64,000 nt of DNA from the NCBI GenBank assembly GCA_954871525.1, contig OX940863.1, forward strand, positions 26,176,001 through 26,240,000, in the 5' to 3' direction. Positions 36,375 to 45,924 of the stretch are shown piece after piece. The DNA is from Parietaria judaica. Its lineage: Eukaryota; Streptophyta; Magnoliopsida; Rosales; Urticaceae. The stretch's first letter is position 1. Each line of letters begins with the position of its first letter. The translations under genes and the position numbers were made by a program. The notes beneath the pieces were generated by a model that had not been told where the DNA came from, did not search any database, and saw nothing but the letters and a program-made list of their open reading frames with translations.

Positions 36375-37335
36375 GACCCAATGTTTGATCGGCTGCGGAT
36401 TATGTACCCAATGTTTATTTTCGACGGCTGATGTACCCAAACTTAATTCCGTTAGATATTTTCGTGTTTTCCGTCACTTGACCGTCAGCGTGTGATTCCT
36501 CCTCTATATGTATACTTTTTGTATTTTTGACATAAGTCACTCATTTTTTGTCTAAATTTTATGCCCGACCTACGGTTGGAAAGATAAGAGATAGATCTAG
36601 AACTTTGTTGTTTTAAGTTTTGTAAAAAAAAAGTTTTAAAAAAATACGAAATTTCAATTACAACGTAAAACTGGACATTAGTTTAATGCAAAATATTTAT
36701 TTCAAGCAAACTGTAATATACTTCATGACTTTTTATGATGAAACATAAAACTAAAAAGTTGTAGATATATCTTTTATCTTTCCAACGATAGTTTATTTAT
36801 AAGTTTTGGACAAAAAATGAGTGAGTTATGACAAAAATATGAAATATGTGATGTGAAAAAATATTTCGTATTTTTGGCTTAACTTACTATTTTTTTGCCC
36901 AAAATTTAAAAATAAACTACCATTGGAAAGATAAAAGATTTATCTACAACGTTTTAGTTTTATGTTTTATCAGAAAAAGTCATTAAATATATTAAAATTA
37001 GCTCGAAACAAATATTTTGCATTACACTAATGTCTAGTTTTACGTTGTAATTGAAATTTCGTATTTTTTTAATTTTTTTTAACAAAACTTAAAAAACCAA
37101 AGTTGTAGATATATCTCTTATCTTTCCAACCGTAGGTCGTGCAAAAAATATGGACAAAAAATGAGTGAGTTATGCCAAAAATACGAAAACTGTACATATA
37201 GAGGAGGAATCACTTGCTGACGGTCAAGTGACAGAAAACACGAAAAAATCTAACGGAATCAAGTTTGGGTACATTAGCCGTTGAAAATAAATATTGAGTA
37301 CATAATCCGCAGCCGATCAAACATTGGGTACATTA
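36375..37335. repeat. Long palindrome (about 960 bp) of alternating modules
   Basis: The outer block GACCCAATGTTTGATCGGCTGCGG returns inverted at about 37306-37330, and the similarity continues inward on both sides to a centre near 36855. Each half is itself palindromic: a module containing ACTCATTTTTTGTC and a CTTTCCAAC string occurs four times in alternating orientation (about 36520, 36730-36850, 36880-36990, 37060-37200). No coding sequence. It is probably a fold-back DNA transposon; the left end looks truncated and no reliable target duplication was found. Confidence 0.8.
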
Positions 37336-37339
37336 GCAG

Positions 37340-37849
37340 AAATTTACCCAAAATAAAAAGATGCAATTAGAAAATTTTGTCGAATCGCCCACTCTTCGAC
37401 TAGGCATTGTATCGAATAAAAACCAAAATTACCGCATATGAGTCTATGATGAAAGTTTAGTATACAATTTTATATTGTATAATGTATTAACATCTACTTA
37501 TATAATACTTATTGAGTTTATTAATTAAAGTTTATATTTATCATTATTTTCTTATTTAATGATTATGTTTAAGAATTTTAAAATGTATATTAATATTTTT
37601 ATTCGACTTTTAGTCATATCATTCCAAGCGGTAAATGTGTTAATATACCGATATTATCGGCGCAATTGATTACCGAAATATACCGTAACGAGGTATTCGG
37701 TATATAATTTGTCTTGAAGAAGGAAAAAAAATCGTATCACATATCCGGTTGTCCACTCTTATTCTGAGTCCCTACGAAATCCGTGGCATTCCCGTAAATA
37801 AGCTCTAAACTCAGGGTCAAAGTGTACACACGTAAGATTTCCAATTACG
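37340..37849. other. AT-rich sequence flanking the hAT element
   Basis: No gene. A short region (37630-37705) rich in TACCG/ATTCGGTA strings resembles a MITE end fragment. Confidence 0.4.
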
Positions 37850-37857
37850 ACTGCTAG
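37850..37857. repeat. 8 bp target-site duplication of hAT
   Basis: ACTGCTAG here is repeated exactly at 42261-42268. Confidence 0.95.
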
Positions 37858-37869
37858 TAGAGCTGCACG

Positions 37870-37985
37870 CGCCTTCGTCGCGACCGATCGCGACGAAAGT
37901 CGCCAAAATCGCGAGCAGGGACGTCGCGATGCGTCGTGACTTGGCTGGTCGCGATGCGTCGCGACGTGGTCGCGATTTAGCGAGG
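37870..37985. repeat. hAT left subterminal repeat array
   Basis: Dense copies of CGCGAC/GTCGCG (for example GTCGCGATGCGTCG) occur within 130 bp of the left terminus. The matching array on the other side is about 42155-42240. Confidence 0.85.
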
Positions 37986-40330
37986 AAGGACCAAAAAAAG
38001 GGCTGCGGCAAAAGTTATTTTTTGTTTCCAATGTTTAATTTTATTAGTTTTTATCCGAATTTAAGTATTAAATTATGTAAACTTATTATTTAAACTTTAT
38101 TTATTTCAAAATTAATATTTTAGTATGTTATTATTGTGTAACATATTATTAATTTTAATTTATAAGTTAATTTTTAAGTTGTAATATATGTTAATAAGTA
38201 TTAATGTGTACCATATTAATAATTATTAAAATTCTAAAACAAATAAGTAAATATGATAAAACAAGATATTAAAAAAAAAGTTGTATTATTCATTGTGAAT
38301 ATTACAATATGGTGGAAGAAGTTGTAAATATTCAGTGTAAATATTACAAGATGCCTCACTAAAACCTCTCTTGTAAAACCCTCCTTAGGGACATAAAACC
38401 AAGAGAGGAAAGAGCACATCATATTGGCGTTTACATTGCGTCACTCGGGGAACCAGTCGTTAAACCTTTGCGTCATAAGCTCTAGCTCCGTTGGCTCGGA
38501 CCGTTGGGCGATGGTGGGGTTGCGGAACATCCAATCGTTCAACACCACCGCTTGCTCGAGGTGTGTGGGAGTTGTTGACGCCCTCCGGTCGTCGATTATA
38601 TGCTGAGCCGAGCTGAACGCGCTCTCCGAAGCAACGCTGGAAATGGGGATGGACAGTATATCCCTCGCCATTCTCGCCAATATCGGGAATCTTTCCCGTT
38701 GATTCTTCCACCATCCAATCACATCGAACTCGACGGAGTCCTCGTCGATCCGCAGGCCGTAGTACCGCTTCAGTTCTTGTGGTGCACCGTCCGTTTCCTC
38801 CGCTCGTGCCGGTGGCGTACCGGATCCCGATGATTCTCCGCGATCCAGTCTTTGCTTCAGTCTCCGGACAAATGCTAGGCCGGTCTTGGTTGGGCTTTCC
38901 ATCACTGCCCTTTGCTCCGCCTCCACGTTAAACTGTGGGAACCGCCGGTCGTATTCACTGTAAAGTTCATAAAAAGCTTCATTAACAACCTTTATATAAT
39001 CAGTGTAATCCACCCCTAAGTTTGTCCCGATTGCTGACATCAACGGCCCGAACGTAAACATAATACGGGGATCCAAGATAGCACCGAAACAATACGAAAA
39101 AGGGGGTGGATCCCAATAACTTTTGAATTTTGCAACCATTCCCTCAATCATGGGCGAAATAACAGGGTCATTTGCGAATTCAGAAAAAGTGTTTGTAATT
39201 TCATAAAGACCCGAAAGACCATGATTCAAGGAAGGTTGTCTTTGGTTCGAAAAATTTAAAGTAACAGCGTAAAAGGTTTTAAGGAATTGGGTGAATTTCT
39301 GGGCCGTTTCCCATTCTGCCTCCGTGATCCGCTCCGAGGCCTCTAGTTCGGTGAGGAGGAAAGCGCTTAACGGTAACCTCTGTCTACAAACAACTGAAAG
39401 CATTAGATATGTAGAGTTCCATCGTGTATTGTTGTCTAAACCAAACTTATTAGCTTTATAATTGTGCTTTTTACAAAATCGTCTCCACCTAACGGTGGTT
39501 TGAAAATGCCGGATCCAATCGATAACCCTGAAATATTTCGTTCCCCCGTTCTAGCAATTAAATTAATGATGTGACAAGCACATTTTTGATGTAAAATATT
39601 ACGAAAAGGAGAACCGGGCAAACTATTTTCTAAGATAGTAATAGCGGCGTTATTGTTTGCGGCATTGTCTAACGTAATAGAAATAATACGATTTTGCAAA
39701 CCCCAATCATTGAATAATTCTATTAATTTATCGGAAATGTTTTTGCCGGTATGGCGACACTCGAATGGTGACATGTTTAAAAGTTTTTGACATGGAACCC
39801 AATCATCGTCGACGTAATGGGCGGTCAGACTCAAATAATCGTTAAGACTCGGACCGCTCCACAAGTCGGTGGTGAAAGCAACGTTTATGTTGGACATTTT
39901 AAAAAAATCGACCAAATAATTTTTTTGCATTTTGTAAGCATTTTCCATGTCCCTGGTATACGTCGTACGGGAAAACTGTTCGTAAGACGGATTAACCCTT
40001 TGCATGTATTGTGTATGCGCAGGGTTTTCCACCAAACTCATCGGTGCGCCCGTAGACAATAACCACTCGAGGGTCCATTTCCGTAAATTTTCGGTGGTAA
40101 GAGCACTTACCTGTGCTGTGTTTACCTCGTTACCGTCTCCGTAGCACGCTTTCTTATGTCGCGTCAAGTAGCCGGTTCCTTTGTCCCCCAACGCATCGAG
40201 GGTTTCATGGCACTTCTTGCACGTGGCGATCTTGATTCGAACACCGTTCTCCACCCGTCGTTCCTCGTGAAAATAATCCCACACCTTCGCTTTGTTTGGT
40301 CGTCCCCACAACAAGGCAGGAGGACTTTCC

Positions 40331-41175
40331 CTATTAAAAATATACGGGAGAAAAAAGGTTAAAAAAATAAAAAAGGGTATTAATTTTACATGGATTAAAT
40401 ATTAATATTAATCATATTAATTAATTAAATTTCATATAGTTAATTAAAAGAGTTAACAAAATTAAAAATGGTATTTTCTATGTGTGGAAATCATTATCAA
40501 GCTCTTTTTGACGGAACTCCCCGGGGTTCCACGGCCAGATCGACTGGAAAGGATGCTATGATCTCGCTTTATGCCCAAGCTTTTCTAGACAGAACTCCCC
40601 GAGGTTCCCAGGCTAGCTTGGAGGAGATTGCAAAGCAAACCTTATTTAAAAACCAATCTTTCTAAGACACCGTATTCCATTAAGAACTTTATAATAATCA
40701 CCACACATACAAATTACCATTTTTAATCCCGTTAACTTATTAAATCTCAAGAAAATCGTTTCTGATGTGGAAGATCAGTCGGAACCGCAACCACAGAGCA
40801 TACTAAGACTTTCAAGATACGTGACAAATTAATTAAATAAACTAAAATAATTAAACTATAATATTTATCGTAAAAAAATTAAACGAAATTAATTAATTAA
40901 GATAATATGATTAAATGATAATTAAATCTCAAGAAAATCGTTTCTGATGTGGAAGATCAGTAGGAACCGCAACCACAGAGCATACTAAGACTTTCAAGTG
41001 ATTATTATTTAATAATTATTAATTATTAAAAATTAATTATTATTTTTCGATTATTTTTTTTAATTATTATTTATTACTTATTACTTATTAATTATTATTT
41101 ATTATTAAGTACTAACTTATTAATTAATAAAAAATTAATAATTAATGAAATAAAAAAAGGATTAAAGGTTATTAC
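40331..41175 (-). other. hAT transposase intron with gene-like repeats
   Basis: The intron is mostly very AT-rich but holds two GC-richer islands. Island one has two related units around GAACTCCCCGGGGTTCC (near 40512) and GAACTCCCCGAGGTTCC (near 40592), inside a plus-strand open frame (40468-40665). Island two is a 78 bp sequence present twice (40739-40816 and 40921-40998) with one mismatch, open on the plus strand. Both look like captured non-transposon sequence. Confidence 0.7.
40739..40998. repeat. 78 bp direct repeat inside the hAT intron
   Basis: The units at 40739-40816 and 40921-40998 share CTCAAGAAAATCGTTTCTGA and TCTGATGTGGAAGATCAGT and differ by one base. They are separated by 104 bp of AT-rich sequence. 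Confidence 0.9.
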
Positions 41176-41889
41176 CCGGTAGAAGGACGTCGAGCTCGTC
41201 GAGGACGGGCAACGGAGGCTTCACCGCTATCTTGATTGGAAGGTTGAGGAGAACCGCGGTTGTACACCCCGATATTTGAACCACGGATCGAGGGCGGCGT
41301 TTGAAAGTCGTCGGGATCGGCATCGTGGGGAGGTTGAGTTTGGTCGGGATCGGCATCTTCGGGACCTTGAGGTTCGTCGGGATCGGCACCTTCAGGACCT
41401 TGAGCTCCGTATTCGGCACCTTCCCGTAACATGAGATTGAAAAAAGGATCGTTATTTCCCCCCCTAGATTGAGCCACCGCGTCGACCAACTCTCGGGACA
41501 CACGATCGGGATTGGCTTGGTGGTGGGCCAACGCCCGGACTAGACTAGGTCTTAGAGACCGTACTGTATCGTCGGGATAATTTGGATTGGGAGGGGAAGG
41601 GAATATTTCTGACGGTAGCATAACGGGAATGTAGTCGTCGGGACAAGGCTGCGATGTTCCCCCTTGTAGAAATTGGGGTTGCAAATTCCTGGCCGCCCTT
41701 CGACCCCCGGAACTACCGCCGCTTCTTCGAGACATAATGATAGAACTTTAGGAATTTAGAAAATTGGAACTTTGGAACTTTAGAACTTTGGAACTTTGGA
41801 GATTGAGAGTGGAAAAAACTTGGAGAGTTGAGAGAATTTGAGAGAGAGTTGAGAGATTGTTGGTGAGGAAATGAGGGAGGAAGAGGTGG

Positions 41890-41897
41890 TATTTATA
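41890..41897 (-). promoter_or_regulatory. TATA box of hAT transposase gene
   Basis: TATAAATA on the minus strand lies about 155 bp before the ATG. The intervening leader is CT-rich and carries repeated CCAAAGTTC 9-mers (41755-41805). Confidence 0.7.
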
Positions 41898-42268
41898 GGG
41901 TTTTAGGAGAGGGTGGGGTGGGTGAATAATTATTGTTGTGGGTGAAGAGGGTGAATAATTGTGAGGAGATGGTGGGTGAAAAGTATTTGAAATTTGAAAT
42001 TTTAGGGTTGAAATTCGAGTAAAGTGGGTAATAATTGTGGTTGTGGAATAAAATTCGGGTAAAAAGTGTGTTATTTATGCCCCAAAAGGACAAAATCACG
42101 CGGATCGCTGACGTGGCACGATCTGGGCCGTCGATCGCTTCACGCGGATCAAGCCCTGACGCGTCGCGACCAGACCCCGAGATCGCGACGCGTCGCGACT
42201 GGCACTGTTTGCGTCGCGACGCGTCGCGTCGTCACTGGCGATGTCGTTTGCACAGCTCTAACTGCTAG

Positions 42269-42960
42269 CTTTATTTATTTACGAAAGCTATTTTTTTTTA
42301 AACCCTTACGAAAGCTAATCTTTAAAATCGTTATATGAGTAACCAAGCTTGCTTGGCCAAGTGGTGACTCCACCACTCCTCTATTCAAGAGGTCATGGGT
42401 TCAAACCCTCATGGGACTCAAAATGAGTGCCCCCTTTACATTATTGTAAACTTGGCTAATAGTGCCACCTGTTCTTACACTGAATATATCTAACTCATGC
42501 AAGAGTGCATTGTAACCTTGGTCGATAGTGGCACCCCATTCAAAAAAAAAAAATCGTTATATGAGTATCTGATCAGAGTTTTCATGTTGAACGAGAAGAG
42601 TAATTGATGGAAACTCCCTGAACTTAGCGTGTTCGTTCAATTTGTCCTTAAATTTTACTTTTTGTTCAAAAACATACTTTTTTTTTGTTGCAATATAGCA
42701 CATTACTCGTTTGCATGAAATATTAACATTATGAACACACAGTTTATTCTGTGTACTTTTGGGCACTAATTTCGTAATAGGTCAATTTGAAACAATAAAA
42801 GAATCGGGTTTTCCATTAAAATAAAATAGAAGAGAAGAACAAATTCAGTTTGTAATATTCAAAAACACAGAATCTAATTCCAAATTTTAGTTTTTTGAAA
42901 AATTGAGTATCCCAACTAGTTTTAACCCTTGTAATTTTTTTTAGTAAAAAAGCTCATATA
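42269..42960. other. Intergenic DNA containing one SINE
   Basis: Besides the SINE at 42342-42552 nothing is recognised. No gene is supported. Confidence 0.5.
42342..42552 (+). mobile_element. tRNA-derived SINE with 15 bp target duplication
   Basis: The body is 211 bp. A pol III A box-like TTGGCCAAGTGGT lies at about 42353-42365 and a B box GGTTCAAACCC at 42398-42408, 33 bp apart as in a tRNA head. A non-tRNA body follows and the element ends in an A12 tail. The target duplication ATCGTTATATGAGTA is perfect at 42327-42341 and 42553-42567. It would be mobilised by a LINE reverse transcriptase in trans. Confidence 0.93.
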
Positions 42961-43796
42961 TGTTGACGTGAGAATCTCACACCAACTGTCACGAAACTTG
43001 TGGAAGGATTTCGATTTGAATTTGCTAATGAGATTGTGGATCTTGACCTCCGCGTTGTCAGTACTCTTGACGTTTAACAAAAATGAAGGTAAAGCAATAG
43101 AGACCAGGGTTTTTTTTAGAGAGGTTCGTCCCAATGCGGTAGTTGACTACGTCGTCTATAAGTTTATTGATGAAATAGGCAATCAATCAGAACAACAAGC
43201 CGATTCCTAATTGATCGAAAATGATGAAAGAAAACACTCTGAAAAATACAAACTCTCAAAGACTCTTCTCTCCGGTGATGCTTGCGTGCGTGTGATGGAG
43301 CTATCTTCTTGCTTTTTATAGGCTTCTGATTTCTGCCCGTTGGAGCTTCCTTGTGAACGTTGGTTGTGGCTCCGGATCAGGCGTTTGACTTGATGTTGTG
43401 CTGACACTTGGGCCACTTTTAGAGAAGATTGCGTAGTGATGAGTTTGACTTGGTGTCGTGGAGAGTTTGAATTCTTGGTCGTGGCGTATTTTCTGATCGG
43501 GCCTCGGAGTGTTTGAATAGGGCTTTGAGTCGTTTTGCTCGGATACCTGGCGTATAATGTGTTTTGCTCAGATCTCTTTTCGAAAGTCTCTGTCCGGGAC
43601 GAACTCGGCCTATGGGCTGAACGTCTATTCATGCCTGGGTTTGAATTTCTCCTTGATGGGCCTCAATTCGTATCTTTAAAGGCCCATTTGCATGAATATT
43701 TATATTGATTCATGTACTTTGGTCTTAATGACTTGGAACATAAATTAAATTAATGTGACTTTGTCGTTTCTTATATGGAACAAATTTACACATCAA
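42961..43796 (+). mobile_element. Solo LTR (copy 2)
   Basis: Begins TGTTGACGTG and ends CACATCAA, matching copy 1 at both ends and inside (GAGAGGTTCGTCCCAATGCG; TTTATAGGCTTCTGATTTC; TTACACATCAA). About 836 bp. The terminal CA is not preserved and no target duplication is evident, so it is older or damaged. Confidence 0.85.
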
Positions 43797-43921
43797 GGAT
43801 AAATGATACATTTATATATACCTTTCTTCTGAGTCATGAACTTTGCAGAAAAACAATGGTTTGACGATTTAGTATAAAAAAAGATTATAGGCCAAATGCG
43901 CAATGAATTAAAGTTGAGAGG

Positions 43922-43929
43922 CAGATTAG
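43922..43929. repeat. 8 bp target-site duplication of hAT derivative
   Basis: CAGATTAG here is repeated exactly at 45088-45095. Confidence 0.95.
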
Positions 43930-45087
43930 TAGAGCTACAACTCGCGTCCTCGCGATGGGTCGCGATCAGAATCGCCAAAATCGCGAGGAGGCACGTCGCG
44001 ATGCGTCGCGAGGAGAGGAGTCGCGATTTCTCGCGATTTCGCGAGAAAAGAGGGTGCAGTTTTGCGACAAAAGTTCTTATTTGTTTTCAATGTTTAATTT
44101 TATTAGTTTTTACCTGAATTTAATTATCAAACTTTGTTAATTATTTCAAAATTATATTTAAGTATAAATATTATTTATGTTAATTTTTAATTTGTAACAT
44201 ATGTTAATAAATATTAATTTGTAACATATTAATAATTTTAACAAATTTAATTGACAAATAAATAAATATGATAAAACGAGATATGTAAAAAAAAGTTGTA
44301 TTATTCATTGTGAATATTACAATAAGGTGGAAGAAAGCTGTAAATATTCAGTGTAAATATTACAAGATGCATCATTAAAACCTCTCTTGTAAAACCCTCC
44401 TTAGGGACTTAAAACCAAGAGAGGAAAGAGCACATCATTATTGGCGCTAACTTTGCATCACTCGGGGAATAAGGCGTTAAACTTTTCAGTCATTAGATCC
44501 AGTTCGGTTTGGTTCGGACTGTTGGGCGATGACGGGGTTACGGAACATCCAATCATTCAACACCACTATTTGCTCGAGGTGTGTGTTGGTTGTTGACGCC
44601 CTCCGGTCGTCGATGATATTCTGAGCCGTATTGAATGCGCTCTCCGAAGCAACGCTTGAAATGGGGATGGACAATGTATCCCTCGCCATTCTCGCCAATA
44701 TCGGGAAATGAGCGTGGAAGAGGTGGTATTTATAGGGTTTGAGGAGATAGTGGGGTGGTTGAATAATTATTGTGGTGGGTGAAGTGGGTGAACAATTGTG
44801 AAGAGATAGTGGGTGAATAAATTTTGAAATTTGAAATTTTAGGGTTGAAATTCGAGTAAAGTGGGTAGAAATTGTGGTTGGGTAATAAATTTCGGGTGAA
44901 AAGTGGGTTATTTACGCCACAAACAAACACAACTTTCTCCCCTCACACGGATCGATGACGTGGCACAATGTGAGCCGTCGATCGTGAAACGCGGATTGCC
45001 ACCTCCCCCATCGCGATTCTCGCTTCGTCATCGCGATTCACGCTCGCGCGTCGCGAGGTGAACAGTAGCATCGCGAGTTCAGCTCTA
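43930..45087 (-). mobile_element. Internal-deletion derivative of the hAT element
   Basis: This 1158 bp element has TAGAGCT ends, GTCGCGA-type subterminal repeats and a perfect 8 bp duplication CAGATTAG. Its left 770 bp match the parent from 37858 to about 38689. Its right 385 bp match the parent from about 41867 to 42260. The junction near 44704-44708 reads GGGAAATGAG, with GGAA present on both sides of the parental deletion. The distinct target duplication shows that it transposed independently. It retains both ends and should be mobile if transposase is supplied. Confidence 0.95.
44486..44698 (-). pseudogene. Truncated hAT dimerisation-domain ORF (70 aa)
   Basis: The open frame starts MARMARDTLSIP and contains SSVASESAF, IIDDRRAST and LNDWMFRN, the core of the hAT C-terminal dimerisation region. 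DNA-binding and catalytic parts are absent. The deletion places the parental TATAAATA (44727-44734, minus) about 30 bp before the first ATG, so a transcript from that promoter would start at or just inside the frame; a second in-frame ATG follows at 44689. It might make a small dimerisation peptide, or nothing at all. Confidence 0.7.
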
Positions 45088-45250
45088 CAGATTAGCACCA
45101 AGAGAAGAGATAATGTTGAGAGGCAGTTTTAGCAGAAATAATAAATAAACTTAAGAAGAAGCTTGGTTTGATTAACCGGAGTTAAAAGATAACCATGAGT
45201 GAGAGTAACTAGGGTCAACGTGTCTCCCCCAATCAAACCCCACACCGTTT

Positions 45251-45260
45251 TTTATATTAA
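45251..45260 (+). promoter_or_regulatory. TATA box of the Cys-rich gene
   Basis: TTTATATTAA lies about 85 bp before the ATG at 45343 and 155 bp after the hAT derivative's right duplication. A start site near 45285 would leave a leader of about 60 nt. Confidence 0.55.
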
Positions 45261-45342
45261 ACCTCAGCCAAACAGACTCGCCCACATTATTTTCTCGGGA
45301 AACTGCGCCAGAAAATCCTCATCGATTACTTTCCCGGCCAAA

Positions 45343-45924
45343 ATGGCGCTCTACGCCGACGAGGACGAGCTCTGGAAGTGCGCCAAGCACCCCTCGCGGC
45401 GGCGCCGGAGCGGCGTCTGCGCCGCCTGCCTGCGCGAGCGCCTCGGCAGCCTCTGCCCCGACTGCGCCGCCGTGCGCCCCTGCGTCTGCTGCGCCGCCGC
45501 CACCACCTCCTCCTCGTCCTCCGGCGAGCGCCTCTCGAGCCTGATCGAGAGCGAGCCGGCGTTCCGGCGATCGAGATCGGTGGCGATTCCGTTTCTCCGA
45601 TCGCGGTCGCGCTTCGTGGGAGGCGGAGATCGGAGCGAGCCGGCGTCGGGAGGAGGTAGAGCGACGGCGTTCTGGTCGGTGTTCCGGTCGAAGAGCAAGC
45701 GAGTCGACGAGGCGAAGAGCGTCTCTGGAGAAGACGATCCGAGGAGGTTGTCGGCGACGACGATGATGAGGAGGTCGAGATCCGTGGCGGTTCCGGTGGC
45801 GGGAGATTTGAAGCCGGCGGCGAAGGGGCGGAGCTGGTACTTTCCGAGCCCGATGAAGGCGTTCCGGCAATCGAAGACGACGGCGAAGATCGAGCAAGAG
45901 CGATCGCCGTTGTATAGAGGTTAA
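45343..45924 (+). CDS. Cys-rich, Ser/Arg-rich protein, OCTOPUS-like N-terminus
   Basis: An intronless 193 aa frame, strongly GC-rich in an AT-rich setting, as is typical of single-exon plant genes. The ATG at 45343 was chosen because an upstream in-frame GTG start would include the TATA region. The N-terminus has a cysteine motif C13-AKHP-x8-GVC26-x2-C29-LRERL-x3-C38-x2-C41 and more Cys at 48, 50 and 51. The CxxHP..GxCxxCLxERL pattern resembles the start of OCTOPUS/DUF740 proteins (polar plasma-membrane proteins of phloem development), but the rest is much shorter. The remainder is basic and Ser-rich, with repeated RSRSVA.P motifs, FWSVFRSKSKR and a conserved-looking WYFPSPMKAFRQSK. No signal peptide or membrane helix. 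The function is unknown; metal binding is an inference. Confidence 0.85.
   Translation: MALYADEDELWKCAKHPSRRRRSGVCAACLRERLGSLCPDCAAVRPCVCCAAATTSSSSSGERLSSLIESEPAFRRSRSVAIPFLRSRSRFVGGGDRSEPASGGGRATAFWSVFRSKSKRVDEAKSVSGEDDPRRLSATTMMRRSRSVAVPVAGDLKPAAKGRSWYFPSPMKAFRQSKTTAKIEQERSPLYRG

Larger units (their letters stand above)
38441..41735 (-). pseudogene. hAT transposase gene, 2 exons, one frameshift
   Basis: Exon 1 is 41735-41176 and exon 2 is 40330-38441. The 845 bp intron has GT..AG ends and joins in frame (GG|G codon). The N-terminal 187 residues are Gly/Arg then Pro/Asp-rich and disordered. Next comes a BED zinc finger (VWDYF, CKKC, HKKAC; about residues 203-249), the RNase H-like core with DLWSG (Asp about 342) and TLDNAANN (Asp about 408), CACHIINL, RWNSTYLM, and a C-terminal hAT dimerisation domain (SSVASESAFS, LNDWMFRN). 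The frame changes within the C5 run at 39543-39547 (G5 on the coding strand), so the gene reads as 5' and 3' halves. Apart from that one indel the coding length equals about 816 aa, normal for the family. The product would bind the element ends in the nucleus and catalyse cut-and-paste transposition. Confidence 0.9.
37858..42260 (-). mobile_element. Complete hAT transposon, 4.4 kb
   Basis: Ends are TAGAGCTGCAC at the left and, inward from the right, TAGAGCTGTGC. The flanking 8 bp duplication ACTGCTAG is perfect. About 100 bp inside each end lies a GC-rich subterminal array of GTCGCGAC, GCGTCGCG and ATCGCGAC strings in both orientations, which are likely transposase-binding sites. The body contains a two-exon transposase gene on the minus strand with TATA box and leader. 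It is the presumed parent of the deleted copy at 43930-45087. Confidence 0.95.

Noticed and set aside
39400..39550. A second intron in the hAT gene instead of a frameshift
   Set aside because: The alternative frame stays open from the C5 run into RWNSTYLM without any GT..AG pair being needed, and the total length needs only a 1-nt correction.
45319..45897. Minus-strand Arg-rich frames opposite the Cys-rich gene
   Set aside because: Shadows produced by the GC-rich codon usage of the plus-strand gene.
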